The notes beneath the pieces are model-generated. The model saw only the letters and a program-made list of their open reading frames with translations. It made no database searches and was not told where the DNA came from. Positions 9,141 through 17,211 of a DNA stretch of 54,309 bases are shown piece after piece. Each line of letters opens with the position of its first letter. Position 1 is the stretch's first letter. This DNA is from an uncultured Emergencia sp. (GTDB taxonomy: Bacteria > Bacillota > Clostridia > Peptostreptococcales > Anaerovoracaceae), in assembly GCA_937997955.1 (NCBI GenBank), contig CALLDR010000181.1, positions 1 to 54,309 on the forward strand, in the 5' to 3' direction. Position numbers and translations under genes: made by a program.

Positions 9141-9763
9141 TAAAACCTAAATCCCCGATCCTGTACCTGCACGAGTACAGACACGTTCCCGAGGAGATCC
9201 TGCTGTGGAAAAACGACGAGCATCTGACGCCGTGGAACGCGGTCTGCCGCGAGCTGTCCGGCACTTGTGAGCCGCAAGGCGACGTCCATACCGAAACCAC
9301 ACAGCCCGTCCTGCCTCCGCTCCTTTGCGTAGGCATCGGAACATACAAGACCCTGGCCGACGGCGAGCTCTATCTCTGCGTCCTCATCGATCCCCAGTCC
9401 CGGCGAGTGTTCAGCTGGTCCCTGGGGGTTTACCGCAGCGCCGAGCTGGTGAACCGCGCATTAGAACGTCTATTTGCGATATATGATCAAAGGGTGTCCG
9501 TCACAGGCAGTCCGCTCGTCATACGCAGCAGTCGGAATGCCGTGTATGGCACCAGGCTGTACCGGGACATCTTGGCGCAGTATCCCGTGCAGGGTGAGAT
9601 GACAGAAAAAGGAACCCGCGGCGGTGTCATGGCTGTCAGCACGTTTTTCTCCCAGCTGATGATCCGAAAAGGCGGCTATATATTTTTCGATTGGCAGGAT
9701 GGAGTGGACTGGCTCAGCAGGTATTTGCTTGAATACAATCAGAGGACAGAAGGCGAGGATTGA
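9116..9763 (+). CDS. integrase-core-like protein lacking DDE residues
   Basis: A 215-residue protein that aligns by eye with the rve/integrase core of IS3-type transposases: LYLCVLIDPQSRRVFSWSL, then a helix ending ALERLFAIY, RSSRNAVYGTRLYRDIL, EKGTRGG and STFFSQLM, ending YLLEYNQR. All three catalytic acids seem lost: the TDIT Asp is Gly, the HSDRG Asp is Ser (RSSRN) and the ESFFS Glu is replaced in VSTFFS. There is no helix-turn-helix part, no inverted repeat and no frameshift. It starts inside mtnN (ATG 9116 after GAGGAGCC), so it appears to be a domesticated, catalytically dead domain rather than an active insertion sequence. Function unknown. Confidence 0.6.
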   Translation: MHDPIRKMIKPKSPILYLHEYRHVPEEILLWKNDEHLTPWNAVCRELSGTCEPQGDVHTETTQPVLPPLLCVGIGTYKTLADGELYLCVLIDPQSRRVFSWSLGVYRSAELVNRALERLFAIYDQRVSVTGSPLVIRSSRNAVYGTRLYRDILAQYPVQGEMTEKGTRGGVMAVSTFFSQLMIRKGGYIFFDWQDGVDWLSRYLLEYNQRTEGED

Positions 9764-9767
9764 TAAA

Positions 9768-10481
9768 TTGAGACGAAGACTGTACGAAATTATTGAGGGA
9801 GGCCGCGGCAATGACAGGCTGAGTGCCGGGTACGATATCTTTATGATGACGGTGATATTTGTCAGCATAATTCCACTGGGTTTCAAAACCATGAATTCTG
9901 TTTTTCTGGCCATAGACAGAGTGACAGCGGCCATATTCATAGTCGACTATTTGCTGCGAGCTATTACCGCGGACTTTAAGCTGAAACGGGGCGCGGCATC
10001 TTTTGTCGTTTATCCGTTTACTCCCATGGCTGTCATTGATCTAATCGCGGTCCTGCCGTCTCTAACCATGTTAAACAGCGGACTGCGTCTCGTTAAGATC
10101 GTTCGCATGATGAAAACCCTCAGGGTTTTCCGCGTATTTAAAGCAGTGCGGTATTCTAAAAATATCAATACTATTCTATGTGTTTTCCGAAAACAGAAAG
10201 ATTCCTTGCTGGTGGTGCTCGGTATCGCCATTTTATATATTCTGATATCAGCGTTAGTTATATTAAATGTAGAGCCTGAAACCTTTGACAGCTTTTTTGA
10301 TGCGGTATACTGGGCTACGGTATCTCTTACGACAGTAGGCTACGGAGACATTTATCCCGTTACGGTAATCGGAAAAATTGTTACGATGATTTCCTCTTTT
10401 ATGGGCATCGCCATAGTCGCGCTGCCTGCGGGAATCCTTACTTCCGGATTGATGGAGGAGCTGAATCAGAGCAAAAAATAA
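9768..10481 (+). CDS. voltage-gated-type potassium channel
   Basis: A six-transmembrane cation channel of about 237 residues. S1-S4-like segments come first, with an Arg/Lys-rich helix around LRLVKIVRMMKTLRVFRVFK that resembles a voltage sensor. The pore loop carries the K+ selectivity filter TTVGYGD near residue 188, followed by the final helix GIAIVALPAGIL. No cytosolic RCK or cyclic-nucleotide domain is present. I prefer the TTG at 9768, four bases after the previous stop, because AGGCGAGG at 9751-9758 is well placed. The upstream ATG at 9699 would overlap the previous gene by 65 bases. Likely cotranscribed with mtnN. Confidence 0.85.
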   Translation: MRRRLYEIIEGGRGNDRLSAGYDIFMMTVIFVSIIPLGFKTMNSVFLAIDRVTAAIFIVDYLLRAITADFKLKRGAASFVVYPFTPMAVIDLIAVLPSLTMLNSGLRLVKIVRMMKTLRVFRVFKAVRYSKNINTILCVFRKQKDSLLVVLGIAILYILISALVILNVEPETFDSFFDAVYWATVSLTTVGYGDIYPVTVIGKIVTMISSFMGIAIVALPAGILTSGLMEELNQSKK

Positions 10482-10585
10482 GCAAAATGGCTGAAATGCT
10501 GAGCTGGACTGCAATCCCTTACACTCAGCCTACAGCCAATTTCCCAGCAGAAGTCAGGGAGCGAGCCCTGAGAAGGAGAAAAATT

Positions 10586-11059
10586 ATGTTTACCTACAGA
10601 AAATGCACGCCGCGGGACTGCGGCATCTGGACGGAACTGAATCAGGCGTTTATGGCGGAAGAGATTCAGGATGAGGAGCTCTGGAACAACGCCGGAGCAG
10701 CCAGCAAAGAGGAATTTGCGGGCACCTTTGAAGAAGCCCTGAAAAAGCCGGACATGATAGAACTGGTCCTCTTTGAAGAGGACGGCACGGCCATCGGATT
10801 TGCCAACCTGATGACCATATTCAGCGTTTGGTCCCAGGGCCTGGCATTGATCATCGACGATCTGTATCTGATGCCGGAGCATCGGGGAAAGGGTTACGGC
10901 AGAAAAGCGCTGGACTGTATCGAAGAGCTGGCAAAGGCAAAGGGCTGCAGGCGGCTGCAGTTTCAGTCGGAGCTGACCAATCCAGGGGCGATGGAGTTTT
11001 ATATTGCCGTGGGATACAAGCCGATGGACATGAAGTTCTATGTGAAATACTTCGCGTAA
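10586..11059 (+). CDS. GNAT-family N-acetyltransferase
   Basis: A 157-residue acetyltransferase. The acetyl-CoA binding motif is LYLMPEHRGKGYGRKAL (R/Q-x-x-G-x-G/A type) near residues 94-110, followed by CRRLQFQSELTNPGAMEFYIAVGYKPM, typical of GNAT strand 5 and helix 4. The substrate cannot be read from sequence. Start ATG 10586 follows AGAAGGAG; the reading frame is open further upstream, but that part overlaps the channel operon end without a ribosome binding site. Immediately after the stop a 32-codon frame (11060-11158) is open, which I do not consider a gene. Confidence 0.8.
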   Translation: MFTYRKCTPRDCGIWTELNQAFMAEEIQDEELWNNAGAASKEEFAGTFEEALKKPDMIELVLFEEDGTAIGFANLMTIFSVWSQGLALIIDDLYLMPEHRGKGYGRKALDCIEELAKAKGCRRLQFQSELTNPGAMEFYIAVGYKPMDMKFYVKYFA

Positions 11060-11578
11060 ATGAACAAAGCGTTTGCCTATGAAAAGCGGCGCGGCATGTT
11101 TCACAGCGTATCCGATACCGTCGGTGGTATAACTGGCGAGCATGAGCGCCAGGCATAGGCGCTGATAAAATTGACGAAATTGACAAAATCCTAAATCTTT
11201 GTCAGTTTTGTCAGCAAAATAACACGAAAACCTGACAAGGCTGACAGATCTTTTGGAATCTGTCAGCCTTGTCAATTTTATGTCTCTTAATCATGGTGTT
11301 TCAGCAGTTTTTGGGCTGTGAGACTGACAAAAAACGGATTTCCCTGTGAATTTGTCAGCAGAGCTTATCAATGTACGCTTTCTATCCCTTCTATCCTCCC
11401 CCTTCTGCCCCCTTCCAAGGATTCTGACAGAAATATACGAGTTTATTAGAACTCTGCATTCCTCTGGCGTGTTTACAAAAGCGCCATCTTTTTCCGCGTG
11501 TCGGTTCCCTGTGAGAAGCGCCGGGAAGGAAACCGGCTGTAAAAAGTCGAAAAATATTTTAAAAACCTATAAACCCTA
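11060..11578. other. gene-free interval rich in TGACA/TGTCA motifs
   Basis: About 520 bases without a supportable gene. Between roughly 11170 and 11360 the words TTGTCAG, CTGACAA and TTGACA recur at least ten times in both orientations, including a perfect 17-bp inverted repeat. The rest (11360-11570) shows no clear structure. Confidence 0.6.
11233..11280 (+). terminator. 17-bp perfect hairpin after the GNAT gene
   Basis: TGACAAGGCTGACAGAT (11233-11249) and its exact complement (11258-11274) enclose an 8-base loop and are followed by ATTTTAT. The stem is strong and the U-tract weak. It probably ends the mtnN-to-GNAT transcript. Confidence 0.65.
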
Positions 11579-11607
11579 TTGACAAAATAGGAAAAAGGGC
11601 GTAAGAT
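11575..11607 (+). promoter_or_regulatory. promoter and operator-like palindrome for the betaine/lyase operon
   Basis: A consensus TTGACA (11579-11584), 17-bp spacer and TAAGAT (11602-11607). The palindrome CCTATT-GACAA-AATAGG (11575-11591) overlaps the -35, a typical place for a repressor site. The first permease gene starts about 60 bases downstream. Confidence 0.75.
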
Positions 11608-11666
11608 ACCACTATGGCTTAAAACACCAAGCAAATAAGATGAGGAAGAGAGAAGGAGATGATGGA

Positions 11667-12314
11667 TTGCAGGCGGTTATTGAGTATTTTTCGACCCATG
11701 GCAGCGATTACGTGACCTATGTAATTGAGCATATTGAAGTGAGCGTTCTGGCGGTGCTGCTGGCCATGATCGTTGGGATTCCGCTGGGGATCATCAGCGC
11801 GCGGTTCCACTGGTTTGCAATGCTGTCCACCGGCATATGGGGGACCTTCCGTATCATTCCCAGTCTAGCCATTCTGGTCCTGTTGATTCCCTTTATGGGA
11901 ACCGGCGTGAAGCCGGCGGTCATAGCGCTTACCATTTTGGCGATTCCGCCGATCCTGATCAATACGATCCTGGGATTTCAGACGGTTCCGGCCAACGTGA
12001 TCGAAGCGGCAGAGGGAATGGGTATGTCGCCGGGCAGGCTTTTCTGGTCTATCAAAGTGCCCCTGGCGTTTCCCGTCGTATTCACGGGGATCCAGACGGC
12101 GACGGTGGAAGTCATCGCAAGCGCTACCCTGGCCTCCTATATCGGCGCAGGCGGACTTGGAACCATAATTTTTACGGGGCTGGGATTGATGCGGCAGGAT
12201 CTGCTGTGGATCGGCGGACTGTCCGTAGCGTGTCTGTCACTGGGTACAGGCTTCCTCCTGTCCCGCGTGGAAAACTATATCCGCAGATATGAGCGGGTAA
12301 ATGAAGGAAAGTAA
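11667..12314 (+). CDS. betaine-type ABC transporter permease 1
   Basis: A 215-residue inner-membrane permease of the OpuC/ProW (BPD_transp_1) type, with about five to six membrane spans and the EAA loop ANVIEAAEGMGMSPGRLFWSIKVPLA. It should pair with the second permease at 15263 to carry a quaternary-amine substrate. The best start is TTG 11667, eight bases after GAAGGAG; ATG 11640 in the same frame lacks a site. First gene of the operon that ends with the HAL-like lyase. Its last codons GAAGGAAAGTAA are echoed right after the stop as GAAGGAAAATAA, the start of a repeat-like purine tract. Confidence 0.88.
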   Translation: MQAVIEYFSTHGSDYVTYVIEHIEVSVLAVLLAMIVGIPLGIISARFHWFAMLSTGIWGTFRIIPSLAILVLLIPFMGTGVKPAVIALTILAIPPILINTILGFQTVPANVIEAAEGMGMSPGRLFWSIKVPLAFPVVFTGIQTATVEVIASATLASYIGAGGLGTIIFTGLGLMRQDLLWIGGLSVACLSLGTGFLLSRVENYIRRYERVNEGK

Positions 12315-12490
12315 GAAGGAAAATAAGAAAAAAGAAAAGAGAAAAACAAGAAAAAGAAGAGAAAGAGAAAAGTAAGAAAAACAAGAAAAAAGAAGAGAAA
12401 GAGAAAAGCAACAAAAAACGAGAGAAAAACAAAGAAAAGAAGAAAAAGAAAAACAAAAGAAGAGAAAAGCAAAAAAAGAAAAAAGGAAAG
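12315..12490 (+). repeat. A/G-rich repetitive spacer between permease 1 and the binding protein
   Basis: About 175 bases almost entirely A and G on the plus strand, with a handful of C and T. Two near-identical copies of a 32-33-base unit lie at 12341-12372 and 12376-12408, with degenerate copies after them. The unit resembles the preceding gene end. No promoter or terminator is visible, so the tract is probably transcribed as an unstructured linker. Confidence 0.7.
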
Positions 12491-12502
12491 GTGATATCAA
12501 TT

Positions 12503-13414
12503 ATGAAACTCTTTAAGAAAACAGGAATACTGGCATTGATCGCGATCTTCGCGTTTGGGGTCTTCGCGACTGGCTGCGGCTCTGACACATCTGACAGCGA
12601 AACCAAAACCGTCGTCATCGGCTCCAAGGATTTTACAGAGAACTATATTCTGGCTGAGCTTTACGCTCTGGCCCTGGAAGACAACGGCTTTGAGGTAGAA
12701 AGATCTTTCGGCATCGCAAGCTCAGCCGTACACACCTCCATCACCAGCGATGAGATCGACCTGTATCCAGAATATACAGGAACAGGACTTCTCTCCGTAC
12801 TGGGCCTCCCGCTGGAGACAGATCCTCAGAAGGTCTATGACACAGTAAAAGAACAGTACAAAGAACAGTTCGACATCGACTGGCTGGATTACTCCTCCGC
12901 GACAGATTCCCAGGGACTGGTGATCACCACCGCGGCAGCGGAGAAATACGGAATTTCCACCATTTCCGATCTGCAGAAATACGCGGATAAGCTTCGCTTT
13001 GCTTCTCAGGGAGAATTTGATGAAAGAGAAGATGGCATTCCGGCTCTGGAAGCCACCTATGGACCTTTTGACTGGGCTTCCTCAAAGGTTTACGACAACG
13101 GCCTGAAATATCAGATCCTCTTAAACGACGAAGCGGACGTGACGCCGGCGTACACCACAGAAGGACAGCTGGTCAATGAAGCCTTCACCCTGCTGGAAGA
13201 TGACAAATACGTATGGCCGCCATACAACATCGCGCCGGTAGTAAGAGGAGAAGTGCTGGAAGCATACCCAGAGATCGCTGATATCCTCAACGCTATCGAC
13301 GCCATTCTGGACACCGAGACACTTACACAGCTGAACGCGAAGGTAGACGTAGACCAGGAAGAATACGAGGAAGTAGCGGCAGAATACTACGAGTCCATCA
13401 AAGATCAGCTGTAA
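12503..13414 (+). CDS. OpuC-type betaine-binding lipoprotein
   Basis: A 303-residue substrate-binding lipoprotein. The signal peptide ends in a lipobox (FGVFATGC), so it is anchored by the Cys to the membrane. The OpuAC/OpuC fold is clear from VVIGSKDFTENYILAELYA, EIDLYPEYTGTG, EFDEREDG, ATYG, AYTTEGQL, LLEDDKYVWPPYNIAPVVR and the final LNAKVDV. OpuC proteins bind glycine betaine, carnitine, choline and similar compounds; the related EgtU binds ergothioneine. The ligand here is not proven. ATG 12503 is preferred over GTG 12491, which overlaps the GGAAAGG site. The 3' end (..KDQL stop) has been copied into three downstream tandem units. Confidence 0.88.
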   Translation: MKLFKKTGILALIAIFAFGVFATGCGSDTSDSETKTVVIGSKDFTENYILAELYALALEDNGFEVERSFGIASSAVHTSITSDEIDLYPEYTGTGLLSVLGLPLETDPQKVYDTVKEQYKEQFDIDWLDYSSATDSQGLVITTAAAEKYGISTISDLQKYADKLRFASQGEFDEREDGIPALEATYGPFDWASSKVYDNGLKYQILLNDEADVTPAYTTEGQLVNEAFTLLEDDKYVWPPYNIAPVVRGEVLEAYPEIADILNAIDAILDTETLTQLNAKVDVDQEEYEEVAAEYYESIKDQL

Positions 13415-13496
13415 CAAAAAGATCAGCGGTAACGAGCTGTAACAAAAAGATCAGCGTTAACAAGCTGTAACAAAAAGACCAGCTGTAACAGGCTGT
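13413..13496 (+). repeat. three 28-bp tandem copies of the binding-protein gene end
   Basis: Units at 13413-13440, 13441-13468 and 13469-13496, each of the form AACAAAAAGATCAGC-n-GTAAC-n-AGCTGT with two to four differences. The gene's own 3' end (AAAGATCAGCTGTAA) matches part of the unit, so the array seems to come from duplication of the last codons and stop. Confidence 0.85.
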
Positions 13497-13500
13497 AACT

Positions 13501-13530
13501 AAAGCGGCGAACTGCGCGCCGCTTTATATA
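13501..13530 (+). terminator. weak intraoperonic hairpin
   Basis: AAAGCGGCG (13501-13509) pairs with CGCCGCTTT (13517-13525), followed by ATATA. With only a short U-run it may act as a partial terminator or a 3'-end stabiliser that lets the binding protein be made in excess over downstream genes. Confidence 0.45.
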
Positions 13531-13570
13531 CTACACGCAGATTTACACACTTACAACGGAGGGAAAAACA

Positions 13571-14470
13571 TTGTACGAAGAAATTGTTAAACGGTTTGGA
13601 ATCCCAGAAGCAGCCAGGGACTATGTGAAAGATATGTTTACAGAGCAGGAAATCTACTTTGTCGAAAACATGGATAAACCAGAGTTTACCAAGGAAGATA
13701 TCGCGACAATGATTCCCTCTGACCCTGACTTCGCCAGATCAGCCTACCAGCGGGGGATTCTCTCGCTGGCCTCTGATCACGAGGAGGTCTATCGCCTCAA
13801 TAACTTCTACGGCATGCTGGACGTGTTCGCCATCTCCCGCCAGGAGGTCTACCGCAGCTTTCCGAAAGAGGTGCAGAAGGCGCTGGACGATTGGTACTTC
13901 CAGGCGTATCTGGACGGGCTGGACCCGGATCTGACCGCGGCCCCGACGGAGGACCGGGTGCTGACCCTGGACGAGACCCTTCAGTTCATCGACGAGCAGG
14001 AGCGGACGCCGTATCTGAACTTCTGCGACTGCCGCAGCCTGGCAGGGGACTGCGGCATGCCGACCAAGACCTGTATCACCTATAGAGACGGGATCAACAC
14101 CTTTGTTCACCGGGGACATTCCCAGGCGCTGACCAAAGAAGAGGCAAAAGATGTGGTGCGCCAGGCGGACAAAGACGGGCTGATGCATACGGTAAATTCC
14201 AACGGGATCTGCAATTGCTGCGGAGACTGCTGTTACCTGTTCCGGGGACAGCGCGCCCGCAGCAGCGCAGGTCTGTGGCCCGCGTCAAAGCATATCGTGT
14301 CCATCGACAAAGAGCGATGCGTCGGGTGCGGCAAATGCACCAGACGCTGTCATCTGCAGGCGCTTGAGATGGAGAACAAAAAAGTACGGCTCCACGGTGA
14401 GCGATGCGCCGGCTGCGGCATCTGCGCGACGGCATGTCCCGTGCAGGCCCTGGAGATGAAAGACAGATGA
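13571..14470 (+). CDS. 4Fe-4S ferredoxin-type protein in the ABC operon
   Basis: A 299-residue iron-sulfur protein. The N-terminal 140 residues are helical and unrecognised. The middle has a Cys set CDCRSLAGDCGMPTKTC (about 158-174) and then CNCCGDCC (about 214-221), as in clostridial proteins annotated only as 4Fe-4S binding. The C-terminus is a two-cluster ferredoxin: CVGCGKCTRRC (about 250) and CAGCGICATACPV (about 279). Start is TTG 13571 after CGGAGGG. It sits between binding protein and ATPase genes of one importer, which is unusual. It may supply electrons or an Fe-S site for processing the imported compound; that is inference. Confidence 0.75.
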   Translation: MYEEIVKRFGIPEAARDYVKDMFTEQEIYFVENMDKPEFTKEDIATMIPSDPDFARSAYQRGILSLASDHEEVYRLNNFYGMLDVFAISRQEVYRSFPKEVQKALDDWYFQAYLDGLDPDLTAAPTEDRVLTLDETLQFIDEQERTPYLNFCDCRSLAGDCGMPTKTCITYRDGINTFVHRGHSQALTKEEAKDVVRQADKDGLMHTVNSNGICNCCGDCCYLFRGQRARSSAGLWPASKHIVSIDKERCVGCGKCTRRCHLQALEMENKKVRLHGERCAGCGICATACPVQALEMKDR

Positions 14471-14489
14471 GAGGGAGAGGTCAGTTAAA

Positions 14490-15263
14490 ATGACAGCAGC
14501 AGTAGAATTTCAAAACATAGTAAAACGGTTTCCCGGCGCCACCTATCCGGCTCTGGACCACCTGAGCCTGACCATTGAGGAGGGAGAGCTGGTTACCGTA
14601 TTGGGTACTTCCGGCTGCGGCAAGACGACACTGATCAAAATGATCAACCGCATCTATGAGGCAGACGAGGGAGTGATCCTTTTAGAAGGGAAAAATATCA
14701 AGGATCTGGACCAGATCCGGTTGCGGCAGGGCATCGGCTACGTAATACAGCAGATCGGCCTGTTCCCACACTGGACCATCGGAAAGAATATCGCGACGGT
14801 GCCGAAAATATTGAAGTGGGATAAGGACCGCATTGAGAAAAGAGTAGACGAGCTGCTGGAGCTGGTAAACCTGGAGCCGGCAGAGTTCAAGAACCGCTAT
14901 CCGTCGCAGCTTTCCGGCGGACAGCAGCAGAGAGTCGGACTGATCCGCGCCCTGGCGGCGGACCCGGAGGTCATGCTGCTGGACGAGCCCTTCGGCGCTA
15001 TCGACGCCATCAACCGGGAAAAGCTGCAGGACGAGCTGCTTCGCATCCACGAAAAGTCCAACAAGACCTTTATCTTTGTGACCCACGACATCAGAGAGGC
15101 GTTTAAGCTGGGAACAAAGGTTTTGATCATGGACAAGGGAAAGGTGGAGCAGTACGCCACGCCAAAGGAGATCCGGGAGCACCCGGCCACAGACTTTGTG
15201 AGATCCCTGTTGAATTCCGGAACGGGATACACAGACTACGGGGAAGACGGGGGAGGTATTTGA
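14490..15263 (+). CDS. betaine-type ABC transporter ATPase
   Basis: A 257-residue ATP-binding subunit. It has Walker A GTSGCGKTT near residue 40, the Q-loop at YVIQQIGLFPHW, signature LSGGQQQRVGLIRAL, Walker B VMLLDEPFGAID and the switch His in FVTHDIREAFKLG. These features match the OpuCA/ProV group. It lacks the C-terminal CBS pair of many OpuCA proteins, so osmotic gating by CBS domains is not expected, which favours a nutritional rather than osmoprotective role. The stop codon shares an A with the next ATG (TGATG), so the two are coupled. Confidence 0.92.
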   Translation: MTAAVEFQNIVKRFPGATYPALDHLSLTIEEGELVTVLGTSGCGKTTLIKMINRIYEADEGVILLEGKNIKDLDQIRLRQGIGYVIQQIGLFPHWTIGKNIATVPKILKWDKDRIEKRVDELLELVNLEPAEFKNRYPSQLSGGQQQRVGLIRALAADPEVMLLDEPFGAIDAINREKLQDELLRIHEKSNKTFIFVTHDIREAFKLGTKVLIMDKGKVEQYATPKEIREHPATDFVRSLLNSGTGYTDYGEDGGGI

Positions 15264-15898
15264 TGTCAGACTATATCGCTTACTGGGTCAAGTACCAGGA
15301 AAAGTTTTTAACGAGGGCGGTGGAGCATCTGCAGATCGTGGGACTGACCATCGTCATATCCATCGTACTGGCTGTCCTGATCACGATCCTGATACGCAAG
15401 TCCAGATTCAGGACCCGGGTCGTGCTGCAGCTGTTCAGCGTGGTGTATTCCATTCCAAGCCTGGCCCTTTTCGCCATTCTGATCCCCTTCACCGGACTGG
15501 GGCTGAAGACCACTTTGATCGTGCTGGTGGCCTACAATCAGTTTTTGCTGGTGCGGAACTTTATCGCGGGGCTGGACCACGTAGAGCCCAGCATTGTGGA
15601 AGCGGCCGTGGGTATGGGCATGCCCGACTGGCAGGTGTTCTGGAAGATTCAGATACCCCTGGCCATGCCGCTGATCCTGGCGGGCGTCCGTCTGGCCATC
15701 ATATCGACCATCGGCATCGGGACCATCGCCGCGACCATCAACGCCGGCGGCCTGGGAGAGATCCTCTTTGACGGCCTGCGGACACTGAATCAATACAAGA
15801 TCGTCGGAGGAACCCTCCTCTGTACCATTGTCGCTTTGCTGGCGAATATTATTTTGAAAATCATAGAAAAATTTGTGACTGTAAAGGTGGAAAGATAA
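15263..15898 (+). CDS. betaine-type ABC transporter permease 2
   Basis: A 211-residue OpuC/ProW-type permease, the partner of the first permease in the operon. It has about six hydrophobic spans and the EAA loop PSIVEAAVGMGMPDWQVFWKIQIPLAMPL. The ATG at 15263 overlaps the ATPase stop and is preceded by GGGGGAGG. The next gene begins two bases after its stop, so import and the PLP enzyme are tightly linked. Confidence 0.9.
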   Translation: MSDYIAYWVKYQEKFLTRAVEHLQIVGLTIVISIVLAVLITILIRKSRFRTRVVLQLFSVVYSIPSLALFAILIPFTGLGLKTTLIVLVAYNQFLLVRNFIAGLDHVEPSIVEAAVGMGMPDWQVFWKIQIPLAMPLILAGVRLAIISTIGIGTIAATINAGGLGEILFDGLRTLNQYKIVGGTLLCTIVALLANIILKIIEKFVTVKVER

Positions 15899-15899
15899 C

Positions 15900-17204
15900 A
15901 TGAGCTATGAAGCATACAAAGACCAATCCTTAGGATTTACGACGAGACAATTGCATGCAGGATATAACCCAGCCGAGCACTATCGCTCCAAGGCGGTGCC
16001 GATCTATCAGACCGCGGTATTCCAGCTGGGAGACTATGACCGCTGTGTCCGTTTGTTCGACTATTCGGAAGAGGGACATTCCTATGTGAGATTTTCCAAC
16101 CCGACCAACGACGTCCTGGAAAAGCGGATCGCCTCCCTGGAAGGGGGAAGCGCCGCCCTGTCCCTGGCCTCCGGCATGGCCGCCATCTCCAACACCTTCT
16201 TAAACCTGTGCAATTCGGGCGACGAGATTGTGGCGGTCCAGACCCTTTACGGAGGCAGCACCACCCTGCTGTCCCACGTACTGCCGGATTACGGCATCAT
16301 AGGCCGCTTTGTGGAGGACGAGGATGACCTGGATTCCTACAAGAAGCAGATCAACGAGAAGACCAAGGCCATCTACATCGAGTGTCTTGGAAATCCCGGC
16401 ATGAACATCGTGGATATCGAGAAGATCGCGGATCTTGCTCATGCCAACGGGATCCCTCTCGTCGTCGACAACACCTTCGCGACGCCGTACCTGCTTCGGC
16501 CTTTTGACTTCGGCGCTGACGTCGTCTGCTATTCCGCCACAAAGTACCTGGCGGGCCACGGCACCATCATCGCCGGCCTCGTGGTAGAGAACGGAAAGTT
16601 CGACTACCTCAACGGCAGATTCCCCCAGTTTGAAAAATTCTTTGACGATTACAAGAATCAGATCGAACCGGAGCAGCTGAAGAAGGAGATCTTCACCAAG
16701 CGGCTGAGGATCCAGTTCCTGACGGACTTTGGCGCGCACATGAGCCCTCAGACCGCCTTTTATCTGATGCAGGGCATGGAGACCCTGTCCCTGCGCCTGG
16801 AGCGGCACACCCACAACGCGCAGAAGCTGGCGGAATTCCTGGAGGCGCATCCAAAGGTGGAGAGCGTCAATTACCCGGGACTTCCATCAAATAAGTATCA
16901 CAGCCTGGCGGAAAAATACTTCCCGAAGGGGCCGGGAGCCATTCTTTCCGCCAACATCAAAGGGGGCCGGGAAGGCGCTTTAAAAGTGCTGGAGAAGGTC
17001 CGCGTCTTTGACTACATGGTAAACGTAGGCGACGCCAAGTCTTTGATCGTTCATCCGGCGTCATCTACCCATTTCAGCCAGAACCCTGAGGAGCGGGCGA
17101 AGGCCGGCGTGTACGACAACACGCTGCGCCTGTCCGTAGGCATCGAGGATACGGAGGACCTGATTCATGATCTGGAGCAGGCCCTGTCCTACGTAGAGGT
17201 GTGA
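15900..17204 (+). CDS. O-acetylhomoserine sulfhydrylase-like PLP enzyme
   Basis: A 434-residue member of the Cys/Met-metabolism PLP family. The PLP lysine is in SATKYLAGHG near residue 214; other family marks are YVRFSNPTNDVLEKRIASLEG, TLYGGSTTLL, VVDNTFATPYL and the C-terminal SSTHFSQ. The length, the TLYGG (not YGC) loop and the 30-residue insert after GLVVENGKFDYLNG fit O-acetylhomoserine sulfhydrylase better than methionine gamma-lyase, though a gamma-lyase is possible. It would use sulfide or a thiol to make homocysteine or a derivative. Placement between a betaine importer and a lyase suggests capture of sulfur released from the imported compound (inference). Confidence 0.85.
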   Translation: MSYEAYKDQSLGFTTRQLHAGYNPAEHYRSKAVPIYQTAVFQLGDYDRCVRLFDYSEEGHSYVRFSNPTNDVLEKRIASLEGGSAALSLASGMAAISNTFLNLCNSGDEIVAVQTLYGGSTTLLSHVLPDYGIIGRFVEDEDDLDSYKKQINEKTKAIYIECLGNPGMNIVDIEKIADLAHANGIPLVVDNTFATPYLLRPFDFGADVVCYSATKYLAGHGTIIAGLVVENGKFDYLNGRFPQFEKFFDDYKNQIEPEQLKKEIFTKRLRIQFLTDFGAHMSPQTAFYLMQGMETLSLRLERHTHNAQKLAEFLEAHPKVESVNYPGLPSNKYHSLAEKYFPKGPGAILSANIKGGREGALKVLEKVRVFDYMVNVGDAKSLIVHPASSTHFSQNPEERAKAGVYDNTLRLSVGIEDTEDLIHDLEQALSYVEV

Positions 17205-17211
17205 TGCCGTC

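Noticed and set aside
11060..11158. 32-codon frame directly after the GNAT stop
   Set aside because: No family resemblance and very short; probably chance.
12172..12627. Minus-strand frames rich in Phe and Ser across the purine tract
   Set aside because: Antisense of the A/G-rich spacer and neighbouring genes; the Phe/Ser content is a product of the pyrimidine strand.
15900..17204. Methionine gamma-lyase as the call for the PLP enzyme
   Set aside because: The TLYGG loop and the long insert fit O-acetylhomoserine sulfhydrylase better, though gamma-lyase activity cannot be excluded.
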